Source of the DNA: Sporopachydermia quercuum
Lineage: Eukaryota; Ascomycota; Sporopachydermiomycetes; Sporopachydermiales; Sporopachydermiaceae
Direction: 5' to 3'
NCBI GenBank assembly: GCA_001599295.1
Contig: BCGN01000006.1
Span: forward strand, 496,001 to 560,000
DNA: 64,000 bases
Shown here: positions 1 through 9,896 of the stretch, piece after piece
Numbering within the stretch: the stretch's first letter is position 1
Layout of the letters: each line of letters begins with the position of its first letter
Notes under the pieces: model-generated
The model's input: the letters and a program-made list of their open reading frames with translations, nothing else
The model's database searches: none
What the model was told of the DNA's origin: nothing
Program-made: the position numbers and the translations under genes

Positions 1-186
1 CTGGTATTACTTTATTGCTGCGGTTATTATATAGTGCGACAACAACTACTACTTTCAGTAAACACCAAGTTACTATAGACTAATTGTATACTAACCACAT
101 CTTNTAAACTTCCACTGTATATCTAATTATATTATAGAAAATCTAACTTAGCATACGACAAACATAAGCGAAAACAACTTCGTCAT

Positions 187-3100
187 CTAATAAACTTCTA
201 GTACATATCTTCCAGCTTCCTTCAACTCTTCAATCTCTCTAGCTGAATCAATCTTGTCTCCCTTACTTTCAGCATCCTTTTCAATAACCTCAGATAACAC
301 TTGAGTAACATCAGGAACAGGCCAAGTAGGACCACATAAATAAAAGCCACCCTTCTTAGCAACAAAAGCATCAACCAACTCATTCATTGACTCTCTAATC
401 TTATCTTGAATATAAACCTTGTGAGGTTGATCTCTTGAGAAAGCAGCACCAATATGAGTAATGATTCCCGCGTCTCTATAAGCTTCCCACAATTCACCAT
501 ACAAATATTCTTCCTTTTGATGTCTTGAGCCTAAGAATAAGTAGATTTCACCAATTTCATGACCTTCGGATTTCTGTAAAGCTCGTTCTTCAACAAATGC
601 TTTGAAAGGTGCTAAACCCGTACCTAAACCAGCCATAATAACAGGCTGGCTTGGTAATGGTGGTAACTTCATAACTGAAGGTTTAACACTGACAACTAAT
701 TCACTACCAACAGAAAGTTCCGATAAGTATTTAGAGCAATGACCAAATCTCTTTCTACCTTTAGAATCAACCCAATCGACAACGACAATAAGTAAATGAA
801 CTTCATTAGGATGAACCCTTTGAGAAGATGCAATAGAATATTCTCTTCTCTTTAAAGGAGCAATCAATTTAACCAAATCAGCTAAAGAGGGTCTCGCAGA
901 GCTGAACTCTTCGAGAATATCAGCATAAGTACTACAATCGACTTCAGTTCTTTGCTTCAACTCTTCAGCGCCAGCTCCTGAGACCAGTTTTTCTAAATGT
1001 TCCTTCTCAGCAGCTTCTTTAGCAAATGGAGCCAATCCTTCATAGAATCTCTTTGGTGGCTTACCAAACAAATCAATGTTTTCTGAAAAGGCCTGTAAAA
1101 CAGTTCTGGTTTCTAAAACATCGGCATTGTCTCTGGCGGGAACATTAATCAGTTCATTCTCATCAAGACCATATAAAGCAAGGAAATCTTTGACCATAGC
1201 CAGGTCGTTCCTACCATGGATACCTAAAGCTTCACCAATGGCATATTTAAGGCCAGTACCAGAGATATCGAATTCGATTTGGAAGATATTTCTGTCGTAG
1301 TAAGCAGGAGTGACCCGTTTGTTTTCTTTCACTTTAACAATGAAATTTTCAACTGGTAAATCAGGTCTCAACGAGGATTGAACCCCATAGGCTTCTCTAA
1401 AAGTGAGTTTCTTGGCAACTTCATAAGCAGAGGAGCATTCGACAGGTTCAACCTCAGGAATGCGTTTTTCGTTAGCTTCAAAGGAAGAGGAGTAAGGGAA
1501 AGAGGGAAGATTAGGAACAAACTCAACCTCAGTCTCAGTTTCATCCTCCTCAGCCTCAATAGCCAAAGAGGCCCATTCCGGAACTACAGGCAACTCAACC
1601 AAGCCAGTATCAGTTACCTTATCAACCAAAGTAGACAAAATAACTGCCAAAACTTCAGTATCGTTACCATTAGCTGTAACAAGCTTAGGTAAGATCTTAT
1701 CTTCTAAACCAGGATAGGCAAGCTTCCAGAAGGCGATTTGTGTAGCCATATTCTCAGTACGGCCTTCAGTTTCAGGATGTTCACCAATGGCTTCGAAATC
1801 NAGAACAAATAACTTGATATTCTTCAGAGCCAAATCTCTACGGAGACTAGAAGGTAAAGTTTCCAAGTCAATGCTCTTGGAAACACCAGTGAGAAGCAAC
1901 AAAGAGTTAGGAGCAGCATGCTTAATGACATCGAAATGCTTCAAAATGTCAACAGATGATACTAGTGTGAAGTCAATAACTTCAGAAACTGATTGGAAAG
2001 CCAAATGAGAAGATTTGGGCTTTTCGGAAATACGGATTTCTGATCTGACGATACCAGCAAGAGTGTCGTTATCAAAAGTAGCTGAAAAGGCTACTGATTG
2101 AGTGTTGTCTAAAGACAAAGTATGGGCCAAACGAGTGACAGCGTTAGAAGTCTTAGTTGAGTCCAAATCCCAGAAAGAATAAGAATTGGCAGCAGCAGTT
2201 AAAACATCGTTTGGTGTTAAGGCAATAGAAATAGAAGAGGTGAACAAATCAAATAAATCAGACGCTAACCAAATCTTTTCGCTGCTGTATTTATAGTCAT
2301 GGACACTGGGAACAGAGGGAACATTGCCAAAGCCTTGAGCCATGTACAAAGCAGTAGAGACATCGGAAAATAAGGCAGAATGAACGGCAGGATCGTTAAC
2401 AGCAATTGAAGAGTCAACTTGGCCCAAAACAACAATCTNTTTAGTGGTGGCTGGTAAAACAGACAAAAAATCGAAATCAATAAATGGATGATAGACTCTG
2501 ACGTTAATGGCACCAACTTTGAACTTGCTAGTAGCTAATTTACGAGCAATTTGATCAGCAAGAGTTGTTTCAGCAGAACCAAAGGAAACAACCACAATTT
2601 CAGCATTACGATGGCCAACGTATTCAAATGGCTTATAGTGGGTTCCCAATCGAGTGTTGAGAACATTGAGGTAAGCCTTAACCTTTTGTGCAGGAGAAGC
2701 ACTGGCGGAAACAGCAGAAGCAGCGATTGAAGCTAAAGCATCAAAATGGCCGGCAACAGCTTTTGGTGATTCAACAGAAGGAACATTTGCAGTAGTTCTC
2801 AAGAAATTGATACCGTCATAGACATGAGCAGCAGGGGTTCCAGTACTAGACATAATAGCAGCTAATAAAGTCATATCTTGAGCTTCTTCAAAATTACTTG
2901 AAGCAACAAGAGCAAAGCCTGTATCTCTAGCAACGTTGATAACAGTGGAATAGTCAGTGGTGAGAATATTCTTTTCGCTGTTATAGCCAACAGCTGCAAC
3001 ATTCAGAGCAAATTGACCTTTGTAATCAGAAGCATTGGCGATATACTCAGTTAATGCAGGTCTCAAATAATTAACAGTAGTAGAAGTAGCCAAAACTGGG

Positions 3101-3441
3101 ACAACACCAGACGTCTTAACGGCTGAAAGATAACCCAAGATTGAAGCACCAGCGCCAGCTCTTGTTTCTAAGGAAGTGAGAGTAGGAATGATCTTTTGGG
3201 GATTCAATTGGCCATGAGCGATCCATGTTTTGATTCCTTCATCAAGTTCAAATGTATCTGATGCATATGAAAAGAGGTGAGAAGAAATAGAATATGCAGT
3301 CTGCTCAACCAAAATTTGACCGGTGGTGTAAACAAAGTCAGTGAATGTATTGATATCTGATGAAATACCAAATGGATGAGCTAAGCTGGATGATAAAAGG
3401 GTACCAGCAGTTTCCCTTGTAGGTGATTTTGCCTTAGTCAT
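187..3441 (-). CDS. MET10: Sulfite reductase [NADPH] flavoprotein (alpha) subunit
   Basis: Passes electrons from NADPH through FAD to the hemoprotein subunit (Met5 type), which reduces sulfite to sulfide in sulfate assimilation. The 1084-residue product is slightly longer than S. cerevisiae Met10 (about 1035). The N-terminal half resembles the pyruvate-ferredoxin oxidoreductase-like domain. An FAD-binding CPR-type domain carries RREYSIASS near residue 860, an NADPH-binding loop reads GTGLAPFK near 937, and YLCGP lies near 1033. The frame stays open upstream to a TTG, but I start at the ATG ending at 3441 (MTKAKSP). The 8 bases before it follow a TTTTTAG acceptor with a TACTAAT-like branch site, which suggests a 5'UTR intron. 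A CACGTG site lies about 236 bp upstream. Two Ns fall in the CDS (1801 and 2439). The identity is secure from motifs and colinear similarity. Confidence 0.95.
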   Translation of the reverse strand: MTKAKSPTRETAGTLLSSSLAHPFGISSDINTFTDFVYTTGQILVEQTAYSISSHLFSYASDTFELDEGIKTWIAHGQLNPQKIIPTLTSLETRAGAGASILGYLSAVKTSGVVPVLATSTTVNYLRPALTEYIANASDYKGQFALNVAAVGYNSEKNILTTDYSTVINVARDTGFALVASSNFEEAQDMTLLAAIMSSTGTPAAHVYDGINFLRTTANVPSVESPKAVAGHFDALASIAASAVSASASPAQKVKAYLNVLNTRLGTHYKPFEYVGHRNAEIVVVSFGSAETTLADQIARKLATSKFKVGAINVRVYHPFIDFDFLSVLPATTKXIVVLGQVDSSIAVNDPAVHSALFSDVSTALYMAQGFGNVPSVPSVHDYKYSSEKIWLASDLFDLFTSSISIALTPNDVLTAAANSYSFWDLDSTKTSNAVTRLAHTLSLDNTQSVAFSATFDNDTLAGIVRSEIRISEKPKSSHLAFQSVSEVIDFTLVSSVDILKHFDVIKHAAPNSLLLLTGVSKSIDLETLPSSLRRDLALKNIKLFVXDFEAIGEHPETEGRTENMATQIAFWKLAYPGLEDKILPKLVTANGNDTEVLAVILSTLVDKVTDTGLVELPVVPEWASLAIEAEEDETETEVEFVPNLPSFPYSSSFEANEKRIPEVEPVECSSAYEVAKKLTFREAYGVQSSLRPDLPVENFIVKVKENKRVTPAYYDRNIFQIEFDISGTGLKYAIGEALGIHGRNDLAMVKDFLALYGLDENELINVPARDNADVLETRTVLQAFSENIDLFGKPPKRFYEGLAPFAKEAAEKEHLEKLVSGAGAEELKQRTEVDCSTYADILEEFSSARPSLADLVKLIAPLKRREYSIASSQRVHPNEVHLLIVVVDWVDSKGRKRFGHCSKYLSELSVGSELVVSVKPSVMKLPPLPSQPVIMAGLGTGLAPFKAFVEERALQKSEGHEIGEIYLFLGSRHQKEEYLYGELWEAYRDAGIITHIGAAFSRDQPHKVYIQDKIRESMNELVDAFVAKKGGFYLCGPTWPVPDVTQVLSEVIEKDAESKGDKIDSAREIEELKEAGRYVLEVY

Positions 3442-4855
3442 TTTGTGCCTAAAAATGAGAACTAGAATCAATTAGTATTTGATACTAGTTCAACCGGTTT
3501 TTCTAGTGGCCAAGTATAATTTTACTATGTGTTATCGTACTAGAAATGGAAACTGTATGTTGATATTTGAGAAGAAAGAATTTTTCACTTGAAAATGGTT
3601 ATAAGAGGGAATACTTCTAGAGGCTTATGAGTGGCTGCTGGGGTAAGCTTACCGGAATAGGACAATTATGAAAGCTCACGTGGACTGAAATGGGATAAAA
3701 ATATGGGAGGCGCAGTTGGGGTAGGCTAGGAGATGAAAAACTGAAATGGAGACATGAGTTTGAGGGTAATTAACATGGGGCAAGATAAGTAAGTAGATTA
3801 TCATCAGAATATTGAACTGCCTTATAGTTATGAGGAAAAATATGGCAGAAACGTTTTAATCGTATAAACTGGATTACATGTCAATAAATTAATGTTTTGA
3901 CTACAACATCTCAAAGAAAGAGGGAAGTTTCATTCGGGTTTCTGTAATTTATCGATCAGATCATCATTTCCTAAACAGTTATCAGTCTATGTGGTAATTT
4001 GCTACGAATGAAAAAAGGACGAAAAGAACAGCAGATTCCAGTCCAATTTTGCACCACATACTGAAAATTACATTATGATTTTTGTAATAATTTATTGTAA
4101 CTATCAATCGTCTCCTTTTGCTAAACACCCCATACGCTTCAAATGAAAAGCTCACCTCTTCTACAACTTCCAACCCGACTCCCGCTTAACCCTTCTTCAG
4201 ATTTCCGAAACAAAGCAACAATAGTCTCACTTTAAAACCCTTTCTAGTGCTCTTTCTTGAAACCATCTACATTTCATGTAAACATTCTCTGAATCTTTCT
4301 ATAATGTTTTCTTTTCCAGCTCTATTCTACTCACCTCACAAGAGTCTCCAGAACACCCAATATAGGAAAGGGGCAACCGAAAGACATCATTTCCTTTTCT
4401 TCGACAGTCCCCTTATCGGGTAACAAACTTTATTTTACATACCTTTTTTTGTACCTTTCTCTATGTGGCATCAAAGTCATCCTTCTGGTGTGTGACATAA
4501 CTGTTCCTTTCTTTCTATCAACTACCACTAAATATCATGGAAGAGTCACTTGATTCAGTACTGACACATTCATATTTTTACCAAAAGACCTATATTTTTG
4601 CTATATATTGTACATCACATTTTGAAGGCAGGATTATAGGAATTTGCTTCTTCTGCTAGAGTATTCATCCTGAAGGCAATTGGTCAAACAACCATCGAAC
4701 CGTGACGATAAAGATTGTGGATAGGAAGAAAACTGCATAATCAATCATTTATCAACAGCGACAACTGAGTTTTAATATTAGCATCACACAATACAGGGTT
4801 GCTTAGAAGTTCAGTATTTTACGTTTTCTAATTGCTGCTAAATCAACATATCATT
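3442..4855. other. Divergent intergenic region MET10 / GID5
   Basis: About 1.4 kb shared upstream region. It holds the CACGTG site and the putative MET10 leader-intron acceptor near 3449. The only longer open frame (minus, 3982-4173) lacks an ATG start and resembles nothing I know. No other gene was seen. Confidence 0.6.
3677..3682. promoter_or_regulatory. CACGTG (Cbf1-type) site upstream of MET10
   Basis: Perfect CACGTG hexamer about 236 bp before the MET10 ATG. In yeasts Cbf1 with Met4/Met28 binds this core in promoters of sulfur-assimilation genes, so the position fits. No Met31/Met32-type CTGTGG core was found nearby. Binding is inferred, not shown. Confidence 0.5.
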
Positions 4856-7717
4856 ATGACAATTGCATCCAAAGACCCTTGTCAAGGGCTCATTGACGCC
4901 GATCCGGACACTCAGCTAGAAACTTTACGATCATTGAAAAGACAGATAATTGGTCATGAGGATGAGAAAAAAAAATTAACTGCTACCGAAAACTTTCATC
5001 AAGTGCTGACACTTCTTAGTTCTGGCCATGAAGAAGTCCAACTGCAAGCTGCTCTTATTATAGCATCGATCTCGTACGGTGATGATGAGTCTATCGAACT
5101 GCTAGTAAGACATCCTATTGTCCAGCAAGTACTAGATACGATCAATATCAACCTTCCAGCTCAAACATTATCTACTCTATTGAGGATCCTTTGCGCAGTT
5201 TTGAAAAGGAGGCCTGAGATATCAATTGATTTGGGCAATAGCGAATTAATACAAATCATCTGTCATGTATTGATCATGCCCAATACTTCCCAACCATTGC
5301 TAACACACACGTGCACCCTTATTCCTTTATTACCTATAGGCAGATACCTGATTGATAGTAAAGACAATGCCAGAATTAAGACATTAAGTGGACTATTTGA
5401 AGCTTTGATGTCACGAATTCAGTATCTCATGACTCAGTATAAAATGAGACCCAGCATAGGTACCTCAGCACTAGGACCTGCTATATATTCACTAGCAAAT
5501 ATTATCACCTTGCAGAATTCTGCAAGTATCCTTCGTGAATGTTGTCATGATAGTATTCGTTCTAATATTTACTTGATTAAAGGCAATAACAGCAGTAGTA
5601 GTGCTGAGGGTAGTGAATATGATCTATCCAAGCCAGAAAACAGTGCCAACGCTAGCGCTGAAACTTTGGGTGAAGCAATAACCGGAACTTCCACTGAGCC
5701 ACAAACAGGCGTTATTACAGTGGCTGAGNCGATCACCCATAATGATGACATGATGGATCTGGAGTCCGGGGACAATGATTCTCGAATGCTTGATGAAAAC
5801 GATGAAGACAATGACGAAGATGACAATGAAGAGGATGATGAAGAAGAGGATGATGACGAATACGACGTTGTGAATAGTAATGATGGCAACTTCAACACAA
5901 AGTGGCATTCAGAACAAGGTATTGACTTGTCTAAGATTATTATTCAAAGATCATTTTTATACCAAATGTACGAACTTTTGAAATCCCCTTCAGCTGAAAT
6001 TCGATTAGCAGCAATCATGCTAATAACTAAGATTATTAAAGTAAGACCAGAGCATAAGATTCGTGTGGCTTTAACACGACCTTTGCTTCCAACACTATTA
6101 CCAATGATTTACTCGGATTCAAACGTTGGTGCGGGTGGATTAGCAGGAGTAGGTGGTATTGTAAACAAGAGACCAAGTGGAAATCGACCCAGGAGTACTG
6201 GTGGCTCAGCTGATTTATCACCTAGCGGTAATCTTAGCGCAGGTGGCTCAGTTTATGTTCCCGATTATCGAACTTTCCGGGCACTGTCCATTCTGGTGAA
6301 CTCAGATTCTAATTTAGCAATGCTGGCGGCTGAATCAGGTATAATCCCCCATATTTCCGACACTATAAAGCAAATTGACTGCTTAAGCTCACCAGAATTA
6401 GCACAAGCGGTTGCTGATGGCTTACTGGCACTAGCGCACATTGGATCGAACGAGGATCATCTTCGTAGCCAGATTGCCGATCAAGGTATGTTAAAAAAGG
6501 TATTGGAACTAATCAACGAGACCGTGACTTGTGGTGCTCTAGACCTTTCTCCTTCCAGTAACACACCTTCCGGTTTAGTCGAGAACTTTACGAGTCCGAT
6601 TTCTAAATCCGAATTGTCTCCTGCGTTAGCTTCAAGCATGAGAAGAGTAGGACTCAGTGCTTGTTATCTTCTCCGATCTATCAGTAGAAGTATCTCACTT
6701 TTAAGAACTTCAGCCCAAGAAGAGGACATCATTGGTGCTATTGTAAACGTATTGAGCGTTTCTGCATCAGTATACACAACACCAAAACGTCAACTTACAG
6801 AACAAATGATTGAAGTACTGAACGTTAAATCAGCAGCTATGACAGCTGTATGTAATATCATTCTAGAATTTTCAGTTATACACGATGGGCTTATAGAAGC
6901 AGGTATCATTGACTACATGGTGATAGGTGTTAAAAGCAATCATGATCCTTTGCGACTGAATTCCATTTGGGCACTGCGCCACACTATTTACGATGGAGAT
7001 AATGAGCTGAAAACTAAAGTTATCGAAGTACTTGGCTATGACACCATTCTAGATTTATTAGATGCGGAATCAGGCTCAGAAACGGAAGTTGAACCTCATG
7101 AAATGACACCTGACATAAACACTGCGCCTCAAACATCACAGTACAGGGATAGGGAAATTGCTACAAATACTCCTACTGCGCCTCATGAAACTCCAGAATC
7201 AGAACTGCTTGTATCTAATAGACACACACCTTTACCCATTCAGGAACAAGCATTGAATTTCCTAAGAAACCTAACGTGCAAATCACCTTATCACGTGTCC
7301 CAACTACTAGCTAATATTCCCAATCTGATTGATATCCTAACCTTAAAATTGTATTCACCGGATAATTTTCATTCAGAATCTAGCCTAGCTATTGTATACA
7401 TGTTAGCACATATTGCTTTCACCAATTATAAAGACGAACTAATGAGGAAAGACCTTCTTCATGTTATTCTTCTTTGCTTAGCGCATGGACAAGGAGAATT
7501 AAGAACAGCTGCTGNTAGAGTTATAATCAATCTTACATGGCTTGAAGAGCCTGGAGATGAGGAAGAAATGTATCAATGTCGGGAAAGAGCAAAGATGCTG
7601 ATTGCCCTGGGATATAAGCCAAAGTTGAAGGAGCTGACCAAGAATGAAGAGCTGGATGTTAGAGAGAAGAGCCGTACAGCATTGTTTCAGATTGAACATT
7701 TAATTGGGAGAAATTGA
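4856..7717 (+). CDS. GID5: Armadillo-repeat GID/CTLH ubiquitin-ligase subunit (Gid5/Vid28, ARMC8-like)
   Basis: Scaffold subunit of the GID (CTLH) E3 ligase. In S. cerevisiae this ligase marks gluconeogenic enzymes for degradation, with Gid5 docking the substrate receptor Gid4. The 953-residue product is close to yeast Vid28 (about 921). It is built of hydrophobic armadillo-like helical repeats, for example around residues 60-130 and 375-560. The C-terminal part is ARMC8-like, with QALNFLRNLTCKSP near residue 800, then a VIINLTWLEEP stretch and ALGYKPKL. Residues about 305-340 form a very acidic Asp/Glu linker. The frame is open eight codons further upstream from a TTG, but the first ATG is at 4856. 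Ns occur at 5729 and 7515. The match rests on remembered family similarity over the whole length. Confidence 0.85.
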   Translation: MTIASKDPCQGLIDADPDTQLETLRSLKRQIIGHEDEKKKLTATENFHQVLTLLSSGHEEVQLQAALIIASISYGDDESIELLVRHPIVQQVLDTININLPAQTLSTLLRILCAVLKRRPEISIDLGNSELIQIICHVLIMPNTSQPLLTHTCTLIPLLPIGRYLIDSKDNARIKTLSGLFEALMSRIQYLMTQYKMRPSIGTSALGPAIYSLANIITLQNSASILRECCHDSIRSNIYLIKGNNSSSSAEGSEYDLSKPENSANASAETLGEAITGTSTEPQTGVITVAEXITHNDDMMDLESGDNDSRMLDENDEDNDEDDNEEDDEEEDDDEYDVVNSNDGNFNTKWHSEQGIDLSKIIIQRSFLYQMYELLKSPSAEIRLAAIMLITKIIKVRPEHKIRVALTRPLLPTLLPMIYSDSNVGAGGLAGVGGIVNKRPSGNRPRSTGGSADLSPSGNLSAGGSVYVPDYRTFRALSILVNSDSNLAMLAAESGIIPHISDTIKQIDCLSSPELAQAVADGLLALAHIGSNEDHLRSQIADQGMLKKVLELINETVTCGALDLSPSSNTPSGLVENFTSPISKSELSPALASSMRRVGLSACYLLRSISRSISLLRTSAQEEDIIGAIVNVLSVSASVYTTPKRQLTEQMIEVLNVKSAAMTAVCNIILEFSVIHDGLIEAGIIDYMVIGVKSNHDPLRLNSIWALRHTIYDGDNELKTKVIEVLGYDTILDLLDAESGSETEVEPHEMTPDINTAPQTSQYRDREIATNTPTAPHETPESELLVSNRHTPLPIQEQALNFLRNLTCKSPYHVSQLLANIPNLIDILTLKLYSPDNFHSESSLAIVYMLAHIAFTNYKDELMRKDLLHVILLCLAHGQGELRTAAXRVIINLTWLEEPGDEEEMYQCRERAKMLIALGYKPKLKELTKNEELDVREKSRTALFQIEHLIGRN

Positions 7718-9896
7718 AGCAAAAGTTACTATAGACAAATTGTATTATGAGAGTAAGCGTGAACATTTTATGTTTGTTTGGCACTGCGGATTTAGTGTTG
7801 ATATTCATTTCACGGTGAGCAGCTGATTCTTTTTTATGGGTAGCGCTTACTGAGGAACGAGAGGTAGAAAAGGTATATAATGACCGTCGAATAAGAATGG
7901 AATGAAAAAACGAAAACGGGAACATAATGTGAAGAGGCAGGATGGCCAAATGGGTTCGGAGAAGTTGACTTATATATCCCAGTTCATATTCTCTTTATAC
8001 TGCTTGACTCAACGGGTATGGGCTCAACAAAAACGATGTGCTATTAGAGCACATGGGAAGCTTATGCACACTCTAAAGTGAAATATGAGTCTACTTCTGG
8101 TTTATGTATTATGATCACCAATTAGTTAATTTCTGACACTTATGTGATGAATAACCTGAACTCAACAATACTATATTAATAGTAATAAAGTATTGTCAAT
8201 TATTCACTCATCATCTCCTATGATATAGAAGTACCTAGATTAGGATCCTGTAGCCTTAATTCTGAAACTTCACCGAAAGAAGAAAATTAAAAATTAAAAT
8301 AAAAAGCCCAACAAAATAACCAGAACAACCATATATAACCATATACCTAGATGTTCTTTTGTTCCTAGTAGTTCTTGAATGATATCAGGATTAACGTTTT
8401 ACTTTCTATCAATCTATTGCAATTCGTCTCTACTTGATACGGCTAGTTGCTCAAATCGCATAATATATACCCTTTTCAACTACTGCACTGTCTAGTTGTA
8501 TAGCATTTGGAGATCAGTCGCGCCAGTAATCTGACAATCAAAAGCAATCAATGAACGCATTTAACATCTCACAATCATTTTCACCTTTTTTCTGTTGGAC
8601 TACATGGTAACGTTCTATTTTCTACTAAATACCATGGAGATCCCCATCTTCATTTTCCATCTTCCGTCATTCACAGAGAGCATTAGATATTATTACATCC
8701 TCGAATCAATTCAATTGCCATAATGTGGGGTAGTCGCTTATGGTAGCAATTTAAAGTTGAGTTTTGACTTGAGAGAGAAAGAGTGGAATAAAATAACTCA
8801 TTGCTGGTAATTTGTCACGGGACAAAGGGAACAATGGGGTAATTAAGCGAAGAAACCTTCAAGATCTATCGAGAAAGATCAGTTGATTGAAACAAACATC
8901 TGTTGAAATATAATTTGATAGAATTTTTATTTATATTCGTTGGCAAAAAGAAAACCTCTTACAGAAGGATAGCTTGGAATAATATAGCAATGAATAGTTG
9001 TTATATCTTAAATTGTAAAGCTCTAATAGAGTAGCGTGAGATGTATTTATACATATATATATATATATATTGAAATTGTGGTTAGATTCTTGACGCATGA
9101 CATGACATTTACAATTGCTAGACTAATGAATTAAAACAAGGTCCAGTCCACAATGACCAACAATTCGGTAGAACCTATAGTGTATGCTTACAATTTCTGA
9201 TTTTTTCTTCTTTCGAAATATATTGCAATATGCCGGGAATTTGTTTGGAAGACCTCTTTGTTACAAAGTTATCCTTTTAGTCGTTTAACTTCTGTTTTAC
9301 ACTCGATCTTCTCTCTAACCGTTCTTTTCATTCTATACTAACCTTGCATTAAAACTGCAGGAGGTTTAACTCCCAATCATTATATTTTCCAATAGGGAAA
9401 TACTTTCTATATATAGATAAGAGCTAATTGCGTAACAGGGTACAAATATGATTTTTCTTTTTTGCATAAATAGGGAATTATCGATAAAGTTTCATCTTAT
9501 AGAACTATAATTTTATTTACTATTGGATCTACTATTTGTAGCGCAATTACAAGAATCGCCAGCGCCTCAAATTTCACTTTTGATTTGCTTCCCACATTGT
9601 CTCTTGTTTGTTGCTGATATATGTTTCCGTTGGCTTTTCATTAGTTCATCAGATATATATTTAACTGATACGTTATAACGAAAACAACGGGCAGCTTAGA
9701 AAGAAACTTAACATTACTTCTCAAAAGTTGATTGATTTTTTAAGAAAGTCATCACCTTGATCGATTGACTGATAGGAGATTTTACCAAGAATAAGTTGTG
9801 ATTCTACTATTGTCATAAGTGAGTGGAATTCAGAGTGTTATTTGCTATCATCTAACTCTCTTTATTGATCACTATCAAATTATACACATAAAATCA
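7718..9896. other. Intergenic region GID5 to F-box gene
   Basis: About 2.2 kb, AT-rich. It has an (AT)n run near 9051-9070. At 9336-9342 there is a perfect TACTAAC followed by CTGCAG ending at 9360, a good intron 3' end on the plus strand. A GTATGC at 9182 could be the donor of a 5'UTR intron for the downstream gene. No coding sequence was recognised. Confidence 0.5.

Noticed and set aside
5569-5908. Minus-strand Ser-rich and Ile/Val-rich open frames opposite GID5
   Set aside because: They are the antisense of the Asp/Glu-rich linker codons of GID5.
7938-8030. GGATGGCCAAATGGGTTCGG, tRNA-like start
   Set aside because: No matching B box or cloverleaf follows.
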